A stretch of 64,000 bases of DNA, taken from the NCBI GenBank assembly GCA_025331565.1, contig JAFREQ010000048.1, positions 1,240,001 through 1,304,000 of the forward strand, written 5' to 3'. The translations under genes were made by a program, and so were the position numbers. The notes below the pieces were generated by a model. The model did not search any database, was not told the origin of the DNA, and worked only from the letters and a program-made list of their open reading frames with translations. The stretch comes from Holacanthus passer (taxonomy: Eukaryota; Chordata; Actinopteri; Pomacanthidae). Positions 50,580 through 62,485 of the stretch are shown here, piece after piece (the first letter of the stretch is position 1; each line of letters begins with the position of its first letter).

Positions 50580-51240
50580 TTGTTTTAAGCCCTCTTGTGT
50601 GCCAACTTTCAAATATGTATCTTCCATAGCTACAGGAAAAGTGGTGAGATGGTCAGATGAAAAGTTGTTTTTTTTATGTAAATGTAATGTAAAAAATGTG
50701 ATTAATAAATGTGATTATATTTTTCTACTCGTCCTCTGAACCATGATGAAACATGAGCCAATACAAACCAGTTTTTAAAGGCTCCTGACACAACTTACTT
50801 CCAGTAGCAGTTTAATTCATTTGCTCCCTACTCAATTAATGCAGTAGCATTACAGTTTTCCAAAATAAAATATTTGAAATAAAAGGCAATGAAGCTGAGT
50901 AGAATCAAGACTTTATAAAGAAAAAAGTGTCCAGACTCAGATCCACTTATGAAAGTATGCACCAATACCACTTGTTTTGAGAATGTAAGGTACACAAAGA
51001 CAAGTATGCAGGTACCGAGTACTGATATGAACACTTAATAATACTATTATAGTTCTAACAATGACTTTGAATAGATGTTTTGTGTTCATCAGATGTTCCT
51101 CACTTTCCGACTGCAACAAATTAAATGTATAACATGATGCTGTTGCCTACATTTTAGCATTCAACTTTGTGTTAACAAACATGGCACTGCCACACATTTC
51201 ACTTGAATGCAACGACAACATACAAGCTGAATAACTGAAA
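50580..51240. other. gene-free stretch left of hAT relic
   Basis: AT-rich DNA in which the missing 3' half and left end of the hAT element were sought and not found. Confidence 0.4.
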
Positions 51241-51990
51241 TGATATGTTATCATATGTTAGTGCTGTCTGTGAGGACTAGGCAGGCTCTCTGGGGAGTAA
51301 AATCCTCATCAATCCACGGTGCAGTTAAATTGATAAGAGACTTTGGGCTCACACTGCTAGTCCAAATATCAGTGATGAAGCTGAAGGCTGAAATGTCCTC
51401 CAACAGGCTGTTGATATGCTTTTTCACAAAGTCGTGCAGCTTTGGTAATTCGGTCTCATACAGTCTCATACCTCGGCTCCAGTTGACTGAGAAGATGACA
51501 AAGCAATATAATCTACAACTGACAACTACTGGTCATCAAGACCAATGTATTGGGTAAGAGCTTCCGTTATTTTTACTGCCCGTGGATTGTCTCTGGACAT
51601 TTTCTCTCGCTTCTCCAGCATTCACTGCAAAGTTGTTTGTTGAGGTTTCTCGCCGCTAGCATTAGCAAACTATTTGAACTCTGCGTTGTGTTGGTTTTTT
51701 AGTTATTTTATCAGATTGTTTGAAAGGAGTTACTTTTTACCAGTCACCTTGACAATTTAGCAGAGCATAGTTTGCAGTCTGCTCTTCTTTTGTCATCATC
51801 GCTTATTCTACAACATCTCCAAACTGCTGACATTGCTCCTCCACTTAGCTGCTCAACTTACGAGAGGTTAATGGCACGTCACTGTATCAAATGCAGTTGT
51901 ATCAAAGTAATTTTTCGATTACAATTTTGAGCATGTGAGCGTAGTGTCGGATCAATACTTGCTACTGCATTGGTATCGGTGCATCCCTAG
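51240..51990 (-). mobile_element. hAT DNA transposon relic, BED-finger transposase 5' half
   Basis: The right edge reads ATCGGTGCATCCCTAG, which inverts to TAGGGATGCACCGAT, a terminal sequence typical of fish hAT elements. Moving leftward on the - strand, MSAVWRCCRISDDDK (from 51833) with CKLC begins a BED zinc finger and stops at TGA (51746-51744). QHNAEF follows further on as the remains of the histidine part. From about 51600 the transposase continues as NPRAVKITEALTQYIGLDDQ, a TAG, then LSVVDYIALS. After another shift, 51469-51251 reads MRLYETELPKLHDFV through AFSFITDIWTSSVS to APWIDEDF, the conserved start of the hAT catalytic core. Stops and frameshifts show it is dead. The 3' half and left terminal repeat were not found, so it is truncated. 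Confidence 0.85.
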
Positions 51991-52436
51991 TTATATAGCA
52001 ATCATTTAAGTAACAATCACAAATCCTTCACATCCTGTACTGTGACAGCTTCATCACTGGACCACCTGAAAAAAGTGGAATTGTATTCAGATCACAGCTT
52101 TTCTCACTCTAACCATTTTAGAGCCCTGCACCAGTGTAATCACCCACCAAAACCATTTTCCATACTAGTTAGGAACCACTCCCCAGATTTTAGTCTTTCT
52201 TTCTGTCTCTATCACCCTCGCTCTCTTTCTCACTCTGACTGTCAGCGCCCACTCAGATGCTATCTCCACAGCCCTTCACACTAATTCAGATGCACTTAGC
52301 ATCGGTTTGGCACACATGTTTACTGTCACTAGATGATGCATGGCGTAAATACCTATTTGCAGTGAAATTCGATAGTGCCAGCACAGTTTTGGTGGCTCCC
52401 TAACGCTACACTGTACAGAATACCAATGTGAGAGTG

Positions 52437-52437
52437 T

Positions 52438-52494
<57 letters not shown>

Positions 52495-52548
52495 TTTGTG
52501 TGAGTCTGTGTGTGTGTGTGTGTATGTGTGTGTGTGTGTGCGTGTGTG
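52437..52548. repeat. long (TG)n microsatellite
   Basis: A run of about 25 TG units followed by interrupted TG. The - strand frames of His/Thr repeats derive from it. Confidence 0.95.
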
Positions 52549-53526
52549 GTGGAGGGTGGGGTTGGGCGCCATATGCCTGAAACACATTCTCCCAAAACTT
52601 CAAGGTGAAAACAAAGGGAAACTGATAACGATGTGAATTGTTGTGACAGATGTCTGAGCACCCCCATCCCCACCACCAAAATGATAAACACACACACGCA
52701 CACACACTCACAAAATGCTTGTTCTGTGTCTCAGTGCATATTACAATAATCGCAGCATTTCTTATCGTGTTTCATTCCCAGTAATATCCTGATTCTTCTC
52801 TATCAAACAGCAAAAATCCTCTACTTGTTTCTCTGTGCAATTTGTCTGTGTCTGATGGCATTCCTGTATCCTCTGTAATGATGAAGACACACTAATATTA
52901 GGCACAGCCACTTTAATTTCCCATGGAAGAGAATTTACATGTCAACTGTGCAATCAATACCAACACAAACACAGTTGGCATTTGGACAGCTGCTTTTTCC
53001 AATATGTTTCCACATTCCAGTCACAACATGCATGTATTTTCAAAGGATGCCAGTCTTCTATGAGAATTTATTTGCGTGCTGTATTAAAAAACACTTTGTT
53101 TATAGGCTTATATGGCACACATTTGAAATGGGATGCAGCCTTGACTTCATGTAGCCATCTCTTCCCAGACCTTGTGTTTTCTGAAAGTGAATAAAATCCT
53201 TACACAATATATGCTGCATAATATTCCACATGGATTAAAATTCATGGATGCAAATCGCAAAACATAGAAAGAACTTCCGTCATACACATTTAGAGGCAAT
53301 GAATGGTATATAGGAATATGAAGTGTACAGGATTTTTACCTAATTACCTACAGACTTCTGCTTGGTTTTGAATAAACCAGCTGAATCCCAGTGGAGTTTG
53401 TGTGTGAAATGAAATGGTGAAAAGTTAAGTACCTCCACCTTGCTTGAGTACTCAAAACATTAAATTTGTGGAACAAAAGAATCAGTGAAAAAATTGCCAA
53501 TCAGTTAATGGAGGTGTTGCCCTTCC

Positions 53527-53555
53527 TTATTATTATTATTATTATTATTATTATT
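53527..53555. repeat. (ATT)n microsatellite
   Basis: About nine TTA units. Confidence 0.95.
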
Positions 53556-54049
53556 TGTTTTAGTTATATTGCTGTTGTTCTTTTTGTATATATTTCTTAT
53601 TTATGTATTTATCATTTAGATGTGAGTGACAGTCATACTAATAACTGCTGTAATATAGTGTAAACTGCAGTAGAAATGAATGGTGTAAATGTGGAATGAA
53701 TAAAATGAAAGTAGATAATCAGCACACACATACATACTGTATATTTGCGTTAAAGCAGCCTATTGTCCTGTGAAAACTGTACTTCATAAATGTTCACAAA
53801 CAAATAAAATCACTCCTGTTTTCAGCTTTTTGACAGTGCATTTCAGATAATCCAGTGGGTTCTCAACCCAAACCCAAACAATCCTTGACTTTATTTGAAA
53901 TATTTTAAATCACTAAATTCAAAGATACATGGCTTTCACTTTCAGCAATGCTATGAAGTACATTTTATTTGAATTCTTACTGAAATTATGTGAGTTGCTG
54001 GTTTTGTAAAAATAGGTGAATATGCAATAGTTTCTCTCGAGTTTGCATA

Positions 54050-54370
54050 ATTATTTTGTTTGCTTAACTAGCCATTCTGAACTTTTTGGAGCTTGGATCA
54101 ACGTGACTCTGTGGTTATTCATGTGGGCCTATAACGCCATTGATCCAGGGTCTAATTGAGACGCAGACAGAGAAGGAGTGGGCCTCTTCCTAATCCTCAA
54201 TAAGCAGGCTAACCTTCATTACAGCCGTGACATTTTCCCATGGGGTACTAAGAGAGAGAAAAAGCCAGACTGAATATGAAGGGCTCTCCAACATATGGCG
54301 AGCCACAGAAGCTCGCTTCCTGGATGTGACTCTCACGAATAGCTTTGGGGAAGGAAGCGGCGGCGACATG
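54050..54370. promoter_or_regulatory. possible conserved non-coding element
   Basis: Complex sequence with GATCAACGTGACTCTGTGG, ATAACGCCATTGATCCAGG and TCTAATTGAGACGC, between the 5' exon and the first coding exon. Motif evidence only. Confidence 0.3.
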
Positions 54371-55834
54371 ACTTACACTGCTGCTGCCATTATTGTTGCT
54401 GTTGTTTTATTCTGCTGCTGGATTTGCTTGTTGTTGACACTGTGTTCAGCAGTGATGCAGGCCGTGCTTAAAACTGGGACCCTCAGAGAGAGTCTGTCAG
54501 CTTCGGATAGGCACTGTTAGTATGTACAGTACTTTCACACTGTGTGAGTGCACTGTAACTAAACATGCATTTAAACAAGTCAGTCTCATATTTTAGTCCG
54601 CAGCTGATATAGTTCTTTTAAAAATGGAAGCATTCTACAAGCAGGTTGAAACTGTTTCTCACGTTTGTAGTATTTCATTCATTTCATTCAGACAGCTCAC
54701 TCTAGTCGGTTCATGAAAGTTCATCAGATATTCTTTTCACCTACTTTAATTTAATTATCAATAGCGTTTTCACATAAACAAACGGTTCTTTCCCAGTACA
54801 CATTAAAGCTTTTGCAGCTGCATTTCTAAACACTGTGATCCCAGTGCTGTCAGAAAAACATTTCAAACAGCAGGAATATTATTTTAGAGAGAGAGTGCGA
54901 GAACAATACCTTCCATTGCACTTCCACTGAACAGACAAAGAAAACAGCGCCACCTGCAAAAACTTCAAATTTTAAATTCATGAAAAAATAAAAAATAAAA
55001 AACACAGTACCAACCACACTATGATTTAGTGATCTGAGTATTTCAGTACAGAAACAGCAGCCATTAATAAACAGTAATAGAGCAAAAAGATAAACAGTAA
55101 TTTCTCAAAACTTAGATTTAATTGACTTAGAATTAATAATTTTTCAATGTGTGGCACAAGTGAGCTTGTGTGTAAAGAGTTAGATACCTCATGAACAGAC
55201 ATTTAGGCAGGGTGCTATAACGTCTGCACCCTGTTGTTTGGACATGAACGGGTCTGTGTGCTGTAAGAAAATCTATGTGTGCAACATGATTTCTCTAACA
55301 CTTTAAAATGAATTGCACAAGTGGATTGTTCCAGAGAATCTTTGATAAAACATAACAATGATGAGACCAATGAGATATGCTCAGTGAGAGGGGACTCCAC
55401 TTTGCTCACATGACTACTTCAGAAACATTCAAGGTCACACACTCACATACATACACAAGCTCACAGGCAGTACTCTATGCTCAGTCTCTGTCTGAATGAG
55501 TGCCTGACAAGGGAGAGAGGAAAACCAGATTGATAAGTTGTTATTTTCCTTTGTCCTTTCTTTTTTTCCAAGCAAGGATTTCTTTTTCATTGCCATGGAA
55601 ACAGTTACGCTTCAAGTAAAATATACAGTATATATGTATATATAGATAGTTTAGGTTGCCATCCCCAAAATACTCCGTCGGTCCCTTTCTGCTAATAAGA
55701 TTTACAAGGTATCCTTGGCTTTCATCATTTTATTTTTCTCCTGTTGAAACATTTATGGGCATTCATAAAGAAACACACCATTAGGGCTGAGGGACTCTAC
55801 AGTACAGTAAGTGTGGTGTTAATAAATCATGTTT

Positions 55835-56000
55835 AATAAAAAGAGACATCCAAACAGGGCCACGGCCCCCGTCATAGTCCAAACCCAGCAAGCATGAATA
55901 TTTAGGGACATCTGGAAATAACAGAGCAACGTTCAGAGGCGTTCAGTCTCCTCAACAATTTATGATGTGTTGGTGAGGGGTTAGACCTATCTTTAGAGAG
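55835..56000. promoter_or_regulatory. possible conserved non-coding element
   Basis: GGCCACGGCCCCCGTCATAG, GCATGAATATTTAGGGACA and GTTCAGAGGCGTTCAGTC. Repeat-free, CpG-retaining. Confidence 0.25.
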
Positions 56001-56691
56001 ATATGTTGGTCTGACATACATGAAAGAGAGGTGGAAGGGAGGCTAATGCTTACTCTGGCATATCAACATCTTCAAAGGCCTGAATACCGAGAAGGAGACA
56101 GCATCAATGGAAACCTTACAGTTAATGTTGGATGGTGTTATGGCTGCAGTTCATCTGGAAAATTACTGAATGGTTGGTCCTACATTCATGAATGAGTGCA
56201 TGAATGTTTGGACAGATGGATAAGGTGGATGGATGGAGAAAAATGAGTACTTCAGAAATTAAATCATTTCAAAATGTGAAGTTATATTTATCATGGAAAT
56301 GATATATGATTATTCATTAAACATGTCCTGAAATATTTTCCGTGGTTTTCACTTGGTCAAACGAATTCATCTGTTAATCTGCTCATCTCTTTTGGTTCGA
56401 ATAGGACTCTTCACATAATTTGTATTGGTTTTGAGTTATTTCCTTAAATAGGGAATAAACATCTGATATTAAAACCATTATAACCACTGACACACTTAAT
56501 ATTGACTTTTGAGTGAAGGGATCCTTTTGTATAAATGTATTCTTATAAATTCAGCAGGACAGATAAATTGGCAAAGGGATTGTATAGGTCTCATTTACTC
56601 AGTGATGATTTGAGATAACAGGAATCCAAATGTTGCTTAGACTTTAAATAATTTAATCATTTACACAAATGGGTAAATAATTGAAGACTGA

Positions 56692-56718
56692 TTGTCAGTC
56701 AGTCAGTCAGTCAGTCAA
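56692..56718. repeat. (CAGT)n microsatellite
   Basis: Six GTCA units. Confidence 0.95.
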
Positions 56719-56881
56719 TAATCTACAGTGCAGTACATAAGTGTTGCGAACATCAGGTGTGAATTGTATGTTTGACAAGGGGGGAAAAAGTACTCTGAAC
56801 ATGAACGTGTATCCAAATTAAAGATAATTTTGCGATGCTGTCTGTTGTGTGTTTAACAGCTTGTTTGTGCCTTCTCTGCAG

Positions 56882-56927
56882 ATGGAGGTGGATGCAGACG
56901 ATAAGCGCCATCGCACACGCTCCAAAG
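56882..56927 (+). CDS. myt1l: myt1l first coding exon (start codon exon)
   Basis: This 46-nt exon encodes MEVDADDKRHRTRSK plus the first base of the next codon. The sequence shows a pyrimidine-rich acceptor ending ctctgcag directly before the ATG and a donor AAAG|gtatct after it. The N-terminus matches what I know of vertebrate MYT1L, whose first coding exon is a short basic peptide starting MEVD and ending RTRSK. MYT1 and ST18 share only the RTRSK part. MYT1L is a nuclear C2HC zinc-finger repressor that silences non-neuronal genes in neurons; the zinc fingers are encoded in later exons outside this window. The exon begins exactly at the ATG, so the bases before the start codon come from the upstream exon. 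Exit phase 1 fits the next exon at 59428. Paralogue a or b cannot be told, and a MYT1 paralogue is a less likely alternative. Confidence 0.85.
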
Positions 56928-59260
56928 GTATCTGCACAGATACACACACATACACAGAGCGGCACTGCCATTCAGGGTGACCTTCACTCCCCCAGCACAC
57001 ACACATGCACTGACACAAGCACGCACATATACTGTACACACACCAATGCACAAATCCCAGACTGTCACAGTTGAGTTGCCTTTTCTCACTGCTCTCTCTC
57101 TTTCTCTATCTCTCTTTTTATATATCTGGCAGAAACAGAATCACAAAGTCCACGATTTAAGAGATTCAGTCAAAATAAAATATCTACCACACTGACATCT
57201 AATCCTACAAAACTATACATAGTGTCAAGTGAAAATAAATTATGGAACTTTTTTCTAATAGTGCTAACAAAAATTAGAGTCTATTTAGAGATTTATTTAT
57301 TAGAGACTATTTAAAGGGGGTGGGGAGTATATTCATTAAGTGCAGTAACACTTGTAAGCATTTGATGACTGATCATTACAAATATTGTCGGGGGTGTGAC
57401 CCCTCATCCCTGGTGTCGATAATACACCTGCATCTAAATTAAATGTGAAAATGTTCACCTGTCCTCACTTTACTCCCTGCCAGCCCACCTGTCCACTCTC
57501 ACACATTTAAAACATCTAAAAAGAAATGACCATGTTTTAATCAGAGGGCCCTCTTGATGAATATTTTATTTTTACTTTAGAAAGTATCTAACATATGTTG
57601 GCCGAACAAAGAACAAGGTGGTGACCATTATTCCTACATACGGTGGATCAGGCACTTTGTAAGTCATGTAGCGAAGGCTATGACCACAAGGCCCTTGTTT
57701 GATGGAGTTACATGTGTCCTCCACTTCTCGACCAAAGAGAAACCAAATGTGTTAATGGAGGACTGGCACTGAAATCATCATTATGGTCGTGTCCGAAATC
57801 ACTCCATCATTCACAACTCCCTTTTTATTACAGAATTCAGTATTTTACTTTATAGAGAGCAGCAAATTGATTTAGGTAAATTGTACATCTATAAAATACG
57901 AGACATTACATTGTGTGATTGTTAGCTATGCTACTTTTTTTGATCCACTGTGGGATCAGACTCTTTCACAGCAGATATTTTAAGGCAGGAAAAGCACATG
58001 TGTAAATAATAACATTAAGGATGGTTCCATTCCATTAAGTGGCCGAGATAGCCATGTCAGTGAGTGAGCATGCAATACCAGAGCCCTGGAACTGGCTCAC
58101 CTAAATGGAATGCAGCCACCACATATGTTATCAATTCCACCTGTGCTTTTCCTGCTTTGACATATGAAAATGTCTGCTGTGAAAATGCTCTATTTTTTAG
58201 GGCACTATAAAGTGGATACATTTCACTCTCACGTAAAATGCAGACAATAAATATAGTGTGCTATAAGGAAGTAAGGGATGATTTTAGACATGTTGGTAGT
58301 GGATTTTATTTTGTAGATTAAATATTTGTAACTTCTAATAACAAAATCTTCATCTTTGATTACGTCCATTAAACAATGTTTCACCACTGCCATTGTCAGA
58401 TTTTGTCTTAGTTTGACCATTCCCCTAAACAGGCCAGTCAGGTTTACTGTACACACACACAACATGTTATTTTCCCACTTATAGGAAAAGACCACTGATA
58501 TTTGGTAGCTTATTTTAAACTGAAATCCTACAGTGAAAAATTGTCTTTAGCTTACCAAAACAAAACCTACAGCTTAAGAGCACCTAACATACAGAACAAA
58601 TGTTTAAACAAAAAACAACACTGAAATATAAAACAGAGTCAGCTGGTACAAAATACAAATAACATACTTAAAACAAAGAGTCCATTGAAATAAAAGAAAA
58701 GAAAATATTAAATCTGTAAATCCTTCTCTTCAAAAGTATCCAATTAGATTTTACCCATATTTGCATTATTTATTTTTGATATGTTTTGTTACTGTTTTTA
58801 TATTCAGAATACAAATATTAGATTAATATAGACCTACTAAGAATGTCCTGATTTTTCTTTATAAATTGAAATGTAAACTGTAGACTGTCCTTTTTTCCTT
58901 TTCTCTGTTTTGCAAATCCTCTAATCACATATCCCAAATAGATTACTCATTAAGAACTGTGAAAATACACTTACGCTCTCCCTATACACAGCAGTACACT
59001 GAACAACATGAGCACAACTACTGTACAGCAATTGTTCACTAAAAGCTATTCATATTCAGGTAGCCTGTTAAGACAAATGCATATTCAAGGATGGATTTCA
59101 CATCTTTTGGAAGTACTGAATGATAAACATAAGACAATGATATTTTATAAAAAAAGATAATGTATTATTTATCAGCAAATACACACACAAATACAACCAA
59201 ATTGATTTTAGTGACATTAAGGTGTGTAAAGATGCCAATCACACTTTGCAATGGTCAACT
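56928..59260 (+). other. myt1l: myt1l intron between coding exons 1 and 2
   Basis: A 2.5-kb intron in all (to 59427), phase 1. It has CA-rich sequence at 56935-57050, a candidate element at 57.6 kb and a transposon relic at its 3' end. Confidence 0.7.
57580..57800. promoter_or_regulatory. possible conserved non-coding element in myt1l intron
   Basis: TATTCCTACATACGGTGGAT, GTAGCGAAGGCTATGACCAC and TGTTAATGGAGGACTGGCAC in a non-repetitive block. Confidence 0.25.
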
Positions 59261-59315
59261 ACAACCCTGATTCCAAAAAAGTTTGGATGTTGTGTAAAAC
59301 ATAATTTTTTTGTTT
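59261..59315 (+). mobile_element. short DNA-transposon relic next to myt1l exon
   Basis: ACAACCCTGATTCCAAAAAA followed by GTTTGGATGTTGTGTAAAAC matches the left end of a very common teleost repeat (CAATTCCAAAAAAGTTGGGAC type). Only the end is kept. It lies about 110 bp before the exon at 59428. Confidence 0.6.
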
Positions 59316-59390
59316 TGCAGCAGATTTCACTTTTCTGTTATCCAAAGAGCCTGTGGATTTAGTATGCACAAGTCAGTGCTGTTTCATAAT

Positions 59391-59391
59391 C

Positions 59392-59425
<34 letters not shown>
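59391..59425 (+). repeat. (CT)n microsatellite serving as polypyrimidine tract
   Basis: A CT run with one TG break, ending in ctcag at the acceptor of the exon at 59428. It takes the place of a normal polypyrimidine tract. Confidence 0.9.
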
Positions 59426-59427
59426 AG

Positions 59428-59461
59428 TGCCTGTGGATCCAGCATTAACAGAGCTTTTCAG
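59428..59461 (+). CDS. myt1l: myt1l second coding exon
   Basis: A 34-nt exon enters in phase 1 and leaves in phase 2. Joined to the exon at 56882-56927 it reads VPVDPALTELF and ends in AG, which would complete a serine codon. MYT1L proteins have a matching stretch, VPVEPAIQELFS, directly before the first CPTPGC zinc finger. That finger must lie to the right of the window. The acceptor is unusual: its polypyrimidine tract is a (CT)n microsatellite running up to the cag. The donor is CAG|gtcagt. Compared with my memory of the mammalian protein, two residues between RSK and VPV are missing, as if the acceptor had moved 6 nt. The exon is very small, so recognition rests on phase, splice sites and the conserved peptide together. 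Confidence 0.82.
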
Positions 59462-62269
59462 GTCAGTGGAATTGAAAAAGTGCACTGTACTGGTACACAA
59501 GCGCACGCACACACACAAAAGCAACACAAACACAAATGCACAGACAGGCGGAAAATAGCCAGGGAGTTGCAAACACATACTCATACACACCCACACACAC
59601 ACAAATTGGCCTGCCTTTGTCTTAGTGCCAGGGTAGAGATAGTCAAACAGTGCCTGGATCAACTGTCACCTTATTACCAACAAAAGACGTTCTAGACTTT
59701 GTTCTACTGTTTGATGGCTGCCCTCACATGAGCAACCACTCACTACAGTGTACTTTGATGCCAGTTCTTTATCTTTCCTCCTCTTCCTTGGATTCCTTTT
59801 GCTTTCCCTCTCTATTTTTTCTATTTCTTCAGCCATTAAGAGATACTTATGGAAAGTTCACTTTCTCTCTCCTCATTCCTTCTTTTCCAGTGTGAATTTC
59901 TCCCTCTGTCTCCCTCCCTCACTTTGGACATCTTCAGTGTCACAAAACAGCAGAACAGAAACAACAAGCACCAAATTATTTCATTCCTCTAGTTAATACA
60001 ATTTCCTCATATTAAATATTAAATAAGTGGATTTTCTCCTCCTTTAATGTTCCAACTAGACAAGCTAAATAATTCTGTTTTTGTCTCATGTACTAGATGA
60101 TATTTAGCATGATAGCCAATTATCAATTCATTACCCATGCAGCGCAAATCTTTCTCTCTTTCTACGCCCACTCCCTTAAAGTTCTTGTTGGGTGATTTGA
60201 GTGGGTGGAAGGTAGAACACAACTTTATTTCAAATTTGAAGCTTTTCTTTGTCACTGGAAAAGTTTCTTCCCAGTACATTTTTAAGAGCTATTGTCATTT
60301 TTTAGAAATGCAAAAGTGTGAGAATAAGCTTAAAGTTCAATATCATGCATGTTAAAAGACAGCAGCTACATATCTTCGTTTACATGACATGTTGGGGGAT
60401 GGCAGTTCACTCAAAGTCTGTATTTTATTTTGTCATGTCATGTGCATATGCCCCCTGCTTACATATCTATGGGATTTTTTAAAGGTTTCTCTAAATACTA
60501 AACATTATTACTGTTATTGGTGTTAGCATCAACACCCATCGAGTACAATTATATTATTCGCAGCAGCTGTCCAGTTCCGCTGCAGTCCTGCACACCTGAG
60601 CTGCCACCTCACACTCACATAATCAAGTCTATCTACCTATCCAGAGTACACATACGGAGTGTGCTGGCATTGAGTGGATTTAATTAAATGTATGCTTCAT
60701 TATCCTTCAAAAATATTAAATAATTTATACAAACAAATATCTACCAACTCTTTGCCCCCACTTGGTTTCTTCACTATTCTTCAGCATATAGGCAGCAGTT
60801 TGGCCTGTACAGGAAGTGTTGAGGGCAGTGAGTATGTACTGGAGCTGGTGGGCTTGTAGTGCAGAGCAATTTCAGCAGCGAGCACATACAGCTACGAGGG
60901 GAACACTTGTCAGTCAGTCACCAGCTGCGTTGCTTAAATCTGAACTTTGTCACACAATATTCAAGCAGGTTTGTAACACTGTTTAGTGTTCTGATGCCTC
61001 CATTTTGTTTCCAAAATATAAACGCTGAGTAGGATAGAAAAGGCGAGCAGTCCCGATGCATACTGAACTCCAAAAAGTCTCAGTAGAAAAGATGTTTGTT
61101 CATCTTTTGCTAGCTCTAGTCCCAGATTTTACCAAGACTCACATTTAGCCTCTTTGTTCATCATCTGTGATATGAAAACATCTGATTTCCTCATAGTCAA
61201 CGAAATAAAAACTGGGCACCTTGGTCTTGGTTCTGTAATACAGTCCTAGCGCACTGAGGAGCATCTCTCCAGCGTGGTTTCTGTCAGCCGGTGTGCCAGT
61301 TACAGTGGTCGGCTGTAGAGGAAGCACTGACGACAGCCGCTGTGGCTCAAAAGAGGTTTAGCCAGCTTCACGAGCATGCAGCACTAGAGCAGAACGCATT
61401 GGAGCAGCGAACAGAAACTTTTCATCCATTGCTATCACTTTCTCTATTTTTCACTATTGATTACAGATTTTGAGAGACTTGGTTTGCTCTGTGCACAATG
61501 ACTCAGCTGAAAAAATTTAAAAAGTGCACTGATTTGACTGAAAAGGTTCAACTCAAATCATGGACATTTAGGGGGCAGCCCTCAAAGACACTGTAGGGAC
61601 GAAAATGATACACAATACCAATTTCAACAGAAACAGCTTTGTTACTTGCCTTTCAAATGGACCAGCCAGTCCTAAGCATTGTCCTTAATAATTAGCCCTT
61701 ATACGTGAGTTGTAACAGCTTATTGACTTAGGTTACACACAGTGCAACACAGTCTCTTGGGAGGATGAGGAGTGTAGCCCAAAGGATTTAACTTGAGTTC
61801 ATTAATGTTAGCCACTCAACCTGCCTGTCCACACTAGTTCCAGTTCTGACTCACTATACACAGAGGCTAAAATGAATTGTACATTATATATGTTTTTTTT
61901 ACTGTCTTATTATTTTCAATAATGTTTGACGAGTGTAAAGTATAACCTGTAACCTGTAGTAATTCAAGGATGGGTATTTCAGTGTCCTCTACTTGTCTTT
62001 GCAAGTTGTTTCCACTGCAGTAATGTGTAAATTTAATTTTGTCCTTGGCTGTGTGTTAGAGGGTGGTTGCAGCTAAGATAAGGGTTCCTGCCTACCTATA
62101 TATCAATAAATAATATTCCACCTGGAAGATTACTGTGTAGCCTTTAGCTGATATTCATAGATAGTACAAGGTGTACTCACCCTCCTTTCTCTCCCCAGTC
62201 CTTCACCCCTCCACTTTCACTCTTTTCCCCCCTTTCCCCATTTTCTGTCATTCTCACCTCCCTCTCTCA

Positions 62270-62285
62270 CTTTTTCTCTCCCGCC

Positions 62286-62316
<31 letters not shown>

Positions 62317-62318
62317 CC
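62270..62318. repeat. (CT)n-rich tract
   Basis: CT run within a pyrimidine-rich stretch from 62180 to 62330. Confidence 0.9.
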
Positions 62319-62334
62319 CCTCACTCTGCTGTTG

Positions 62335-62485
62335 CCTGCAGATAGTAATTAATCAGGGGATCGATGGGAAGCCTATCTCCAGGCTGAGGCGTCTATAATG
62401 TCGATAATGCTGCTCGATGGCCTCTCTCCCCGGAGAGCTGATAGTCTTCAGGACGAACAGCCTTGACTTTGCATGGTACAGCCTG
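62335..62485. promoter_or_regulatory. possible conserved non-coding element in myt1l intron
   Basis: Directly after a CT tract ending tgcctgcag, the block has AGTAATTAATCAGGGGATCG, GAGGCGTCTATAATGTCG and CCCCGGAGAGCTGATAG. The preceding acceptor-like signal has no matching frame: the frame beginning at the signal stops within two codons. Confidence 0.3.

Larger units (their letters stand above)
52560..56880. other. intron sequence before first coding exon
   Basis: Intronic if the exon at 49848 is real. Holds the ATT and CAGT repeats and candidate elements at 54.1 and 55.9 kb; no further exon seen. Confidence 0.45.

Noticed and set aside
52276..52711. 100-116-residue frames with His-Thr repeats
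   Set aside because: Products of the long (TG)n tract.
54227..54520. 97-residue frame with a hydrophobic, membrane-like segment
   Set aside because: The segment arises from GCTGCTG/GTTGTTG trinucleotides; there is no conserved motif, splice site or promoter.
62332..62400. Acceptor-like tgcctgcag followed by a possible exon
   Set aside because: The frame starting at the signal stops within two codons, no donor follows, and the sequence does not encode the expected zinc finger; kept only as a possible non-coding element.
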